A stretch of DNA of 64,000 bases from Serendipita indica DSM 11827 (lineage: Eukaryota > Basidiomycota > Agaricomycetes > Sebacinales > Serendipitaceae): the NCBI GenBank assembly GCA_910890315.1, contig CAJVGD010000006.1, forward strand, positions 186,001-250,000. Direction: 5' to 3'. Position numbers and translations under genes: made by a program. Shown piece by piece: positions 1 through 10,447 of this stretch. The number at the start of each line of letters is the position of its first letter. Within the stretch, counting starts at the first letter, position 1. The notes beneath the pieces are model-generated. The model searched no databases. It worked only from the letters and a program-made list of their open reading frames with translations, and had not been told where the DNA came from.

Positions 1-1635
1 CGGCAATGTCTTCTTGATTTCCTTGTAACTGAGGAATCCAGCAAGGGTGGTGACGGGAACGGCCCAGAAGAAGAACAAGAGAACCATGATTGCCATTACA
101 ATCAATTCTCTGACTTGGCGATTACGAGGTGAAAACGTCATGTTGGACCAAACGACGTCGCGTGGCTCTGGAGCCAGGACGGTTTTGGACTGAGCTTGAT
201 GAGGCGCATGTACGACTTGTGACGCGATTTGCTAATAGAAATCTTTCAGGGTCGCCTTTCGTCAATTGTAACTAGTGCTTACCGCGCTAGACATCTTCTC
301 AAAGGTGACAAACGCCGTCGAGGTAGCCTTGAACCTACCAGCTTTGCGCTTCTTCTTGACTTGTTCGTTGAGATCTTCATATTCCTTTTGATAATACTCC
401 AGTGCATCCACTTTGCGCTTGAACCAACCCGGTCGAACAAGTGGTCGTGAACGATGTGGCACAACGACGCGAGCTGGCTGGCTCTCCATTGCATTGGAGT
501 CACTCAAATCAATGAGCGGTGCGTGATCTACCCGTACATTCTGCGAGGGGTCGTACGTCTCCACTGTACTCGGATTGCCAACGTATTTCGTCCATTCCCA
601 TTCCAAGTTGAGCAAGGCTTCTGTCCGTCTATCGATAAGCTTGTTCAGCGTCTCTGCGTGTCTGACCAAGTTGACGCTCTCGACGGCGAGACCCATGTTC
701 TCAAAGTAGACGGCCAATGCGCGTTCGCCTTGAAGATGTGAGGGGAGATCAGTGACCATGACTGTTCTTGCGGCGATAGAATGCACGAGCTCGAGGGAGT
801 AGAGCTGCCGAACTCGGACGAATTGTCGGTAATTGCGATAGAGGGACCGCAGCACGAGGCCAGTAAAGATGTAGGTGAACAAGAGTTGGGCTGCTCGGAA
901 CGAGTTGGAAGCATTGATAAGGTCGGACCAGTCTGGATCTTTATCTGGGTTATTAGGATTGGTGCCATTGAAAAACATTCGGAGTTGGTCGTCGCCTCCT
1001 GAAGGTGGTTCATCTCCTGGGTCTCCGTCGTCCGAGTGCATCTATGAGAGCGAATAAGCTGGACTCGGCTGTCTTCTGAACTTGCTTACGTAGATGTTCA
1101 ACGGTAGGATTACGAGCAGAGCAAAAATAGACGTAAAGGAGAAGAGGAGAAAGGCCATTTTGAAAAAGGTAAGAAGCTAGTGTTTCGAGATTAGCCAAAT
1201 GTAAGATTTCGTAAGCTGTAGGGCGTACGACAGCGGCGTCCAACCCGACAATCTGCAGAATGACGAGTTCGGGTGTTCTGATAGTGGGCAGAATCCATGA
1301 GAAGAATGTGTTATGCAAATGCGCGTCATGCGGCGAGAATCCTGTTCATATCCCTCGTCAGCGTTTTTATCGCGCATACTGCATGATGCAAGCACCCGAC
1401 CTTTGAGCTTTGTCCGGGGTGCAAAGAGGACTGGCCAACGCGTCCGGCAGTATGAAAACAAGAGGAATGAGACAATTCCAATCGACGCTGAGAGTACGAG
1501 TTGCGTTCTGAGCCAGGGACCCGAGTATTTGATTGTTGGAGGTGAGCCAGGAGGAGCGGCGGGCGTGTCAATGTCGAACGAGGACAGCTCTCTCATGAGG
1601 ACTGCATTTGTGTACAATGTCCAGTACGACTCCAT
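1..1635 (-). CDS. CSC1/OSCA-type calcium-permeable channel (DUF221/TMEM63), 3' part outside window
   Basis: The start ATG is at 1635 and the gene runs off the left edge. Exon 1 carries the first membrane segment with the motif RTRWPVLFAPRTKLKG. The next exons give FSPHDAHLHNTFFSWILPT, then IVGLDAAV spliced in phase 0 to LLTFFKMAFLLFSF and LPLNIY, which is the N-terminal three-helix RSN1_TM region. The 262-1041 exon holds the start of the cytosolic PHM7 domain with RTVMVTDLP. Intron 232-282 then joins to the hallmark APEPRDVVWSNM and the next membrane helix. Family members are osmosensitive or mechanosensitive cation channels or scramblases with 11 TM helices in plasma or endomembranes. The pore helices are not in the window, so substrate cannot be judged. 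The reading frame is intact across at least four introns. Confidence 0.88.
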
Positions 1636-1780
1636 CGCGCAGTAGCGACGTATCGAGTCTAAGTGCCGTGTCTGCAGAGTCCAAGCACCTTTACCACAGT
1701 CGGGTACTCTATGTCAATTCTTTATAAGCAGTCTCCAAAGAATACAACCAGTCGTGAGATTCATATCATATATCCCAAAG

Positions 1781-2423
1781 TTAAACCTCCTTTTCTGCCT
1801 CTTCTTCACTCTGCTCATCTCGCCTTCCTCTCGGTTTTCTATCCACAAAGTTTGCAATCCCAAGGATTGTACCAGTGCAGCAAATGGTCATCAACAGCAC
1901 GGCGACGATAACTCCTGGACCCAGAACTGCCGTTCCAACTGCTCCAGCACGTGTCGCCGCCAGCACACCTATTACATGGTGACCGTACTTTCTTAAAAGA
2001 GCGCTTCCAATCGCTCCAGCTGCCGCTCCCCAGCCCACGATGAGTCCTAGCATCGCTATGAACGAGATGAGAATGTTGCACGGGTTCAGACCACATAGAC
2101 CCTCTCTGATCTTGCCGTCTTTCATCGCAGAGTCGAGTCCGAATAGCCACGACGCGAGTTGCATGGTGAGAGTGATGGGGATGCCTACAAAGGCGCCGCC
2201 AACAGCTCCGATGGCGGCAGAGGAGCGTACGCTGTACTCGACATATTCTGGGATGTGTGCGGTGCGTAGGATTACATGCCCGGCGCAGAGAACCGTTAGA
2301 TACGTGCCCGCTGATGATCCACTCGTGAATATAATCTTTGCCAGCAATGCACAGACTTTAGCAGCTACCACACACTCAGAGAAAGCTCGGAGAGACGCAT
2401 TGAGACGGGAAGAACTCACCCAT
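1781..2423 (-). CDS. Small multi-pass membrane protein, family not recognised
   Basis: The best model has a first coding exon of only four bases, ATGG at 2423-2420, then intron 2365-2419 (GTGAGT donor, TAG acceptor), then one exon to the stop at 1781. This gives 195 residues beginning MAAKVCALLAK. About four to five hydrophobic stretches rich in Gly and Ala follow, for example CNILISFIAMLGLIVGWGAA and GVIVAVLLMTICCTGTILG. The C-terminal tail is charged, ending in a Glu-rich segment. There is no signal peptide with a clear cleavage site and no catalytic motif. It lies 145 bases upstream of the CSC1 start on the same strand. A longer unspliced reading from 2419 has no ATG. I do not recognise the family; a role in membrane transport would be a guess. 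Confidence 0.55.
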
Positions 2424-4046
2424 AATCGTATAAACGTCGAGGGCGGTCGGGAAGAGTTGTTGTTCGGGCAGGGGAGACTGAAGGTTGAGCTTTATGGTTT
2501 ACAAATCGCAGATTAAGACGGCCGAGGCAATGCCTCGAACTGAATCTCGATTGCAACTGACAGTTTTGAGAGTCAGGCGGACAAAGCACAGATGGGCGTC
2601 CGAAGCGCTGGCCTATGGAAACCTTGGGCATTTCAATCTGAGATGGACCATGATACGACTAACCGAATATCGTTTTGGATGGTTTACTGGTCGCCAGGTC
2701 TGCAGAGAGTGTCCTTTTGCCCTTCTAGGGGCTGAGCTTGCATACCCACATCGTTCTTGACAATCCTAGGAGAATATCCGGCAATATTCGATTGTATACA
2801 GCCAAGCAAAGCTGCTGGTTGTGACTCTGCCTCGTTCATCCCAAGCCGGACCTGCGAACCATGCATTGTAGACTCAGAATGCACTAGAGCCCCAAAGTTT
2901 GTTGGTTTCCGACATTATTATGGCAAGCCTGCACCAAATGAGCTCGGTTCTCGGTAGGCACCCCTGGTACTCTCGTTTTGAGGGTATGACGGTCATTCGC
3001 ATAGTCTTGAAGAGTCGACGCATCAAAATCCAGTCCAAAGTATCAATCATCTGCCTGGAATGGATATACGGCTTGCTGGGTTGCAGATAAGGTCACACCA
3101 TCAGCCCGAACTTCCTCTGACGCAGAGAAGGCCTCCAGTAGTGTGTTGATCTCGTCAATGGTACCATGTTTTCTTTGTAATTTGACGTCTTGGGCTACGC
3201 GGCATCGCCTACTTAGATGTGGTAGAAAGACAACGGCAAGCCACAACGAGAGACAAAGCTAAACCCAGTCCTTCCTAGGCGATTCGATAAGGACGAGGTA
3301 TGAGTCTTCAAATTTGTACCTGTATAGATTCCGACGAGAAGACGCTCGCATACATGCAAGCAGGAGCACCGAGGTTTTTGGGAAACCTCTGAGGTGACTA
3401 TGACGACACTTCTAAGGCCAGTTCTATATGTTTCAGCTGCAGGAATCGACTCTTATTGTACCAAATGGATCACTCTTTACGCCGTCATCAATCCACCCTC
3501 TGGTCACTCGTATCATTGCACAAGTTAAGGAGTGTGTCCTATGATCACCATAGAACCCAGTTTTACAACAAATCGGTCTATTGTATTTCTCAAGCCATCA
3601 GCTGACACCCACCTCTTCTTGACCCTACATCTCTAGTATCGACAACGAAATGTATCTCCGCTTGGGAAAGGCGACCAATGACATATCTTCTGCTACAATT
3701 GGATCCACCAGAAGTCAATAAAGATCCTCTCCGGGGCCGAGCAGTGCAACTATCCGAAATCACTTACTGGTTCCGAACCAGGAGCGGTCTCCGCGGTTCA
3801 GGAAAGTTATCTATAGGATACTTTGTTCTCGCTATTACAAATTTCGAGTGCATAGAATTCAATCTATCTCGTTCCTCTTTGAAGCAGCGTTGGAGTTTCA
3901 CTCAGACGTGATTACCACACTAGTCTACAGTTCCTATGGTTCTCCTAACCACTTGTACTCTTATGTCTGTAGAAAATACGGTGTACCGGTACTTTCTAGG
4001 CTTGGACCACTCCACAATTCAGCTCGGCTGACTTTGAACCGAAGAG
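2424..4046. other. Intergenic region, no supported gene
   Basis: These 1.6 kb lie between the membrane-protein gene and UTP22. Open frames of 60-90 codons occur on both strands, but none shows a recognisable domain, coding-like composition or a consistent exon chain. The last part before 4047 is the presumed UTP22 promoter and leader. Confidence 0.5.
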
Positions 4047-7000
4047 ATGTCCCGAGTCAAAACAAAAGTTCATAAAGGTGCATACTCTTCTCATATTCGT
4101 TCGCGAGGAGTAGTGAGTGACTTGACTGTCTGACTCTCGCCTCTAAACTGGACAGTCAAGCAGCAAAAAGCCGGACTCAATGACGAAAATGATCAATCCA
4201 GAATGCTTGCACACGATATGAGTGAAGAAGAAGCCACTCCATCGGATGAAGGTAAACACGCCCAAATTTTTGAGCGGCACTCAACCACCCGACTAGATAT
4301 GCTTAGCGGCGAGGAAGAAGATGAAGATAGGGTAATGTCAGATGAAGAATTAGCCGAGAAAAAGCCCTCTCTTCATTCCGTTCGTGACCTGCCATCCGCT
4401 CAGGAGCTACGGGCGATATTTGAATCGAGTGAGCTCTTTCGAACAAACGCATTCAAGCTTCAGGAAAGTAATCAAACCATATTCGTGAACTTTACTAATA
4501 TACTCACCATTAGATTGAGAACCTTCTTACCGCGGTGACCCCTAAACGATCAAAGTCTGCCAGAGAACATCTCGACGGGTTTCTGTTGCAACTGTACGAG
4601 CGCCTTCAGGACTCAAACTCACCATCATTTCTTTCGGACAAGCCACAAAGTCCTGTGGAGGTCGCGAAGCAGTTACAACCAAAAGGCGTAGAGGTCCCCT
4701 TTCCCTCACCGGCCCCGACGGTGGATACCAAATGGACCTTCCAATTCCAACCTCCTGAGTCCATCACACTGGTCGGCAGTTGGGCACTAAATACAAGTGT
4801 CAAAGAACGGGACGAGATACCTTATGGTGTAGATCTGGCGGTGGCATTGCCTCAGGTGAGAGCTTGTCTATGTCTTGTTACCTTACTAAGCGCAGTAGAA
4901 CCTATTGCAAGAGAAGGACTATCTTAATGATCGGGTTTTCCACAAAAGGGCACTCTATTTGGCCTGCATAGTGGCAAAGGTAGTGCAGAACTTCGAAGTG
5001 GACGTGCACTACAGTTTCCCTTTGGGTGATGTGCGGCGTGCCGTGGCTGTCATCTCGTCGCGCAAAGGTGAGGGACCTTGCATTTCCCAGTCCACGCCTC
5101 ATTCAATTACCAGATAGTTCTGTGGATTGGTCAAAGCTTAACGCCGATATTCGTATCATTCTGGTTCTGCCTTCCAACTGCCCTATACCTCCAGCTAGAC
5201 TATCGCCGTCTAGTTCCAATCTACGGGTAGCCGACAGTAACGCATCGACATCAAACCTCCCGACTCCCCATTATAACAACCTACTCGCCCACTTGTTGTT
5301 GAGCACTCGGCATTTGGTTACGATGCATCAATTTGAACAGAGTATTCCGCAATTTGCGAGTGCCGTGCGACTTTTGAGAGTCTGGGCGAACCAGCGAGGG
5401 TTTGGAAAAGGAACGAAGAGCTGTGTACGCGGCTTCGAAGACCTGGGAGAGTGGTGGGGATGTATCATCGGATTGCTGGTGGAGGGCGAAGAAAGACCTC
5501 CATCGAGAGCAGGCTCAAAAATTTCGAGAAAAAAACGACGTACACTGGGAAGAGAGCTAAGCTCTTATCAACTCTTGCGAGGGACGCTCGACTTTCTTGG
5601 TGAGTACAATTCACAGCAGTTTGTTGTAATCTAAAACTTGGCTCTCAGCCCACCAGGACTTTGTGAATGAACCTGTTTTCATGAAGCGGGAAGACTCCGC
5701 GACCAAAATCGACATTGAACAGTGGCTTTCAACTGGGGGCCCTTTATTCATCGATTCCAGCGGTACATACAACTATCTTGAAGCCGTTCCGCCTGGTTCA
5801 CTTGATCTGGTATGCTCCATTGTTTCAGTTCAAGCACTGGAGCCTGATGCATTCTGTAGCTACGAATAGAAGCTGCGCAGACACTCAAAGTATTGGAAAA
5901 TAGTTCAGAGGATGCCTTCTCACCCTTATTTCTACGAGAATTACGGGACGCTCAGGCCAGATTCGATGTAGTTCTCAGGTGTGTCTGTTACTGTAATTTC
6001 TTGGGGTCATTGACAGTGCATACCAGAGTCAATATAGAAGGGGTGCAATCTCGAAGCGAATCAAAGATAAACATACTGGATAATGGTTCTTATTCCAGCT
6101 CAGCCTTCTCCCAGATCGATCGAATCCTTCGCAAGGCACTTGGAGATCGAATCCGAGCACTTGCAATCCTTCACCCAACCTCCAGCCGACAAAGCATTGC
6201 CACTTCGCATCCTTTCCCTGTACCGACGTTTGAGATTGGAATGATCCTGAACCCTCAACACGCATTTCGATTGATTGACCGAGGTCCCAAGATCGACGAG
6301 GACCAAGAAGCCATCGCAGACTTTCGTGCTCTTTGGGGTCAGAAGGCGGAATTGAGGAGGTTCGCCGACAGTGCCATCGTGGAGTGTGTTGCTTGGGAGG
6401 TGGAAATGCCTCATGAACGAGCGTACATCCCGGGTCGTATTGCGAAACATATCCTCGCAAGACACTTCAACCTTGAAAAGGTGCTGGATCTACAACCTTC
6501 ATACGTCGAGAGAATTCTCCCCCACCCTGCCTCGCCGATGGTGCGGTATTCATCAGTCGAGAAAGGAGGAGGGTTCAAAGCCGCAATGCAGGCGTTTGAA
6601 GAGGTAGTGCGGCATATCAAGGCGATGGACCTTCCTCTCTCACTGGTAGCATGCTTGCCTAGCGCCGCGGGCTTGCGTTATGCCAGTGAGCTGTCACCGA
6701 CCCCAATCCCCTTGACAAGAATACCGTTTTTACCGGAGTGCGCCTCCTATATCGAGGTGTATGATGCGATTTTACAATTCGAAAAGTCGGGGCGATGGCC
6801 AGACGACCTGGGCGCGATCCAGAAGGTGAAACTTGCATGGTTTGAAAATGTTGCAAGAGAGCTCCTGGGGCGAATGCCAGGGCTGCGTGGTGGGAGTAGC
6901 GATGGATTCAGCCGCATCCCCTTGGGAAGATGGTGCAGCTCTGGAGCTCGCACTCCCCTCTGGCTTTGCATTTCGCCTGAGGATATACCATGACCGTGAA

Positions 7001-8218
7001 CGGACACTATCAGAGAAAGTTATCTCGGACGAGACCGCCCAACCCTTTGAAAGAGCGGATGCCGAGAGGGCGCTTCATACTCACTTGGAGAGGTTCATCC
7101 ATCGGCCTTCTCATCATGCAGCAATCATGAATATGCACCATCGACATGTTGGGTTTTCCCCAACACTACGACTCTTCAAGCGATGGATATCATCTCATTA
7201 TCTCTCCAATTTAATTCCTTCTGAACTCGTTGAACTGGTTTGTTCGTACGTGTTCCTTCGACCTGATCCACAGTTGGCACCACACACGGGAGCGACTGGA
7301 TTCGCCCGAGCTCTAGGGTTCCTCAGTATATGGGACTGGAGAAGAGAAGCATTAATCATACCTCTGGATTCGATAGCCGGTGTCGAGGAATCGGGTACTG
7401 GATATTTTCCTGCCGCCCAGCTGCTTGTAGCAGAGACGGCCTTCAAAGAACGGAGGACCCAGGACCCTGGCCTTAGCACTGGTGCATGGCACGTTGCCAC
7501 CGATAAGGATCCAAAAGGTGTATTCTGGTGTCTTAATGGACGGGGTGTCAGTGCAATGGTAGCCGACAGAATTACGATACTTGCAAAAGCATGCTGGAAA
7601 CTTATACAAGAGGGGGGATGTCAGTCACCAGCTGCGGTCAAGGTAATTCGTTTATAATACTGTTATATGACCCTCTAATCCGCTTGCAGTCCTTGTTCAC
7701 GCACCCGCTGACTGATTATGATTTCCTGATACGCTTGGATCCGAGTCGCCTTCCTCGATATGCGCACAATATTTTTGCGGACGCATCTCTTTGGCAACTA
7801 AACCACACAAACGTTCAATCTAGTGGTCTGAATGACGGCTTCATGATCGGATTTGACCCCGCCTGCGAGCTAGTGGACGATCTCCAGGTAGGGCCTTTGG
7901 ATACTGCCGAATGTTGCTTATCACCTTCCTAGCGGGTGTATGGCGATACTATCGTCTTCTTCTATGACCGCCTTGGAGGAACAACTATCGCCGGATCATG
8001 GAACCCGTTGCTTCTGAAGGCCAGGACATTCAGGGCGTTACTAGGCTACTCAACGCGGGTCGAAGGTTCATCAAAAGTAGGTTTTATTTGATATAAATAG
8101 GGAAAGAGGCTCAATCCTTTAGAAAGCACAAGTGGTCCTCAACGTTGATGGAGTCCTCGCAGAAATTGCTCGTATGGGGCAGGGCTTGATCAAAGAGGTT
8201 ATTAAACAAACCCGATAA
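4047..8218 (+). CDS. UTP22: UTP22/NOL6 (Nrap) small-subunit processome protein
   Basis: Nucleolar component of the UTP-C module of the 90S pre-ribosome, needed for 18S rRNA processing. It has a nucleotidyltransferase-like fold but is thought to be non-catalytic. The start MSRVKTKVHK is followed by an acidic stretch (SEEEATPSDEG, SGEEEDED), typical of nucleolar proteins. Nrap landmarks run in order: ITLVGSWALNTSVK, HYSFPLGDVRRAVAV, LLAHLLLSTRHLVTMH, SAVRLLRVWANQRG, NLEKVLDLQPSYVE, ALPSGFAFRLRIYHDRE, FSPTLRLFKRWISSHYL, FDPACELVDDLQ, and YGDTIVFFYDRLGG with GSWNPLLL near the end. About eleven introns are needed, giving roughly 1,200 residues, the usual family length. Intron 6890-6938 (49 bases) resolves an apparent frame change. 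The last intron lies just before KAQVVLNVDG. The stop at 8216-8218 faces the stop of the convergent gene downstream. Confidence 0.92.
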
Positions 8219-8293
8219 TGTGCTTGTATGGAAGTGGTGACATAGATCACATTATATGCGCTCGATAGTCTACAACACAGTGAACAATGGTTC

Positions 8294-9115
8294 TTATTGG
8301 CGACTATCCTTGACCGCGGGAATCGCCCCCGGAACCGCGGGTTCAGGACTGGTCTTGAAGCCAGAAAGTCGTGCTAGAGTGGAGGCGAGTGAGGAATAGA
8401 TGGAACTATGCGGCGCCGGGTGGATTGATTCAACAACATGCCTATACACAAGCCCTGAGACTGGCGAGATGTAGTACGTTGAAGATCTGTGAAACGATCA
8501 GCTGAAGATAAATAAAAGACAATGCCGCCACTCACACGTCCCATTCGGCTGCAGAACCACCCATCCTACTCGTGCCTAGTACGCCGATTCCAAGCGTGAA
8601 TCTACGGTCGCGGTGGCCGACCTTGGTCTCCTGTAGTCGTCGCAGTTCCACGGATAAATTTGTGTAAAACATGTTGAGAGTGTGCCGGACAAACATACTC
8701 GACGCGTGGTACATCGGCAGTCCTTCAATCTGAAGTGTTGGCGGAAACGGGGGTAGTCTTGTGGGTGGTGTGTATAACAACTGTATCCGAGGAGAATAGA
8801 TAGACTCGCTGCCGTCATCTTCCGTCGTACGCTCAACCAGTCCGAGCTTGAAAAAGTCTGGCATCGTTTCTCGAATGACGGAAATGGCGCGACCTGGATC
8901 GTGAGTGTATAAATAGGCATATTTTAGATTGGCGAACCTGCTCTAAGTTCCCATTCGGTATCTGAGACCTCTTTCAGGTCGTGTTCTTTCGATAAATGCG
9001 GTTCTGGTGCGGAGCCAAGGCGGGAGCTCGGTCTGAACCCTCTGTTTGGTGCAATATGAATCCCTCTAACTCTTTTGAATGCCGCTCTAAAGTTCCCGTA
9101 TGTACTTCGGTTCAT
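8294..9115 (-). CDS. DUF2358-like (C6orf136-type) protein
   Basis: Reads from ATG 9115 (MNRSTYGNFRAAFKRVRG) to the stop at 8294-8296. A basic N-terminus rich in Arg and poor in acidic residues could be a mitochondrial presequence. The central part contains KYAYLYTHDPGRAISVIRE, MPDFFKLGLVERT, LQIEGLPMYHASSMFVRHTL and FYTNLSVELRRLQETK. After an intron near 8480-8537 comes STYYISPVSGLVYRHVVES. The order (GLP segment, aromatic central segment, then a Tyr-rich strand followed by GLxxxH) resembles DUF2358/C6orf136 proteins, whose function is unknown. The first intron boundary is uncertain: either a very short intron near 8950-8980 or one of about 107 bases from 9043 would restore the frame. It shares a very short divergent spacer with the PAC1-like gene. 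Confidence 0.5.
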
Positions 9116-9182
9116 CTTGTGGTCATTATGAGGTGATGGTGGGTGGCAGGAAGCTTAGCTTGATTGCTCCTCAAACTCGACA
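9116..9182. promoter_or_regulatory. 67-base divergent spacer between two start codons
   Basis: The ATG of the DUF2358-like gene (9115, minus) and the proposed ATG of the PAC1-like gene (9183, plus) are only 67 bases apart. Both promoters and leaders must therefore overlap, with each other or with the opposite gene. No TATA box is visible. The claim depends on the proposed first exon of the plus-strand gene. Confidence 0.4.
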
Positions 9183-10150
9183 ATGGTACTCCGTCGAAAC
9201 CGTTCCAAGCGGTGCGATGAAACTAATAATGCTTACTATAGGAAGTTGAACCTCTTCAAGATGGTCTCCCGGACCGTTACGCGTTTGAATCTGACGACTC
9301 GGAGGATGATGTTGCGGCAAACACATATCCAGGCGTGACGAAGCGAACTGCGAGAGTTAAACCAGCTCCAGTCATTGAAATTACGTGGAAAACAGAGCAG
9401 AGACAGCTCGCAAGCGACCAGGCTTGCGTGGCCATAGGACAAGGAGGTCTCTTCTGGGTTGCAGGACTCGAGCTAGGAGACATTTTAGTGTGTTTGAATG
9501 TTGACGGAGATACAGTGAGTAGGTAACTATAGTGAACTGGTCTAATAAGCGGTCAGGTCGTCGACATCTACGAAACCCAAGGGGTTGTATTGGCCGTGGT
9601 TCGTTTCGAGCTTCCTATCGATGTCATGCATGGTGTCGCATCATGTCTTCTATCGTTTATTTGTCCCAAGAGGTATGTCCGACGCAATCTCGACGTGTAC
9701 TCATCCTGTACCAGGATGAGCGTTATCGATGTGTACTCGGCTCCAGCGTACATATCAGCCAAATCTCGAGGTGATACCGATCTACCAATTCGGTTCCTGC
9801 AGACATCGACGTCTACGTTCAAGCACGCTGAGCTTCGACCATTCAACCCTCCGAATCTAATCCTTTCGACGTCAGCTGCGCTGATGAACCTTCTGGAGAC
9901 ACAAGGAGACACACCTGGAGTGCTTCTACTGTTGCCGGTGCCATACATCGAACGCTCACCACCGAAGCGGGCCGAACCCACCAATATTTCCGTCTCTTGG
10001 ACAACAGATCAAATGAAGAGACTGTGTGAAGCAATCAACTCTCCACTGCGCTGGGATGGTCAGAGAGCACAAAAGACAGGAAGCAAGACGACAGTCAGGG
10101 CCGCAAGACGCAAGGATTCGGATGTCTACGACATGCAGATGTACATATAG
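9183..10150 (+). CDS. Proteasome assembly chaperone 1-like protein (PSMG1/PAC1)
   Basis: The model uses ATG 9183 as a one-codon coding exon, then intron 9186-9241 (GTACTC donor, ACTAAT branch, TAG acceptor), giving MEVEPLQDGLPDRYAFES. A second intron follows DGDT (about 9515-9557), then the frame runs to the stop at 10148-10150. The N-terminal acidic segment, an Ile/Val-rich strand (CVAIGQGGLFWV), the FLQTSTST segment, and PFNPPNLILSTSAALMNLLE followed by a TPGVLLLLP strand match the layout of fungal PAC1. The C-terminus, DVYDMQMYI, recalls the short aromatic/hydrophobic tail with which these chaperones dock on the proteasome alpha ring. PAC1 pairs with PAC2 to assemble the 20S core. Family assignment is by layout, so moderate confidence; the start could lie further upstream. 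Confidence 0.55.
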
Positions 10151-10447
10151 CAAGTGACTGGCCGGCCGAAATCTCGCTAGTGATATCACCTTTTGACAGT
10201 GAAAATAAATGTCCCACGTCACTTACAAATGAACTCTAGCCTAAATGCCATTTAGAAAGTTTACCAGTCTTCAAGTCTGAATTTTTCCGTATGCTCGGTA
10301 ATAGCACCCACGTATGTCATTAACTCAATAACTTAAGTGTTTTCAATCACAGGTAACATTCAATTTAATAGCACTGGGTTTACTGAATGTTTCGCTGATG
10401 AACATGCGCTGCGGACTCAGTATAGGATTGTCCAGCTGTCCCAGCAA

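Noticed and set aside
6860-6945. Apparent frameshift in UTP22 between GRMPGLR and ALELALPSG
   Set aside because: A 49-base intron (6890-6938, GTGGGA donor, GCAG acceptor) joins the two in frame, as expected for the other introns of this gene.
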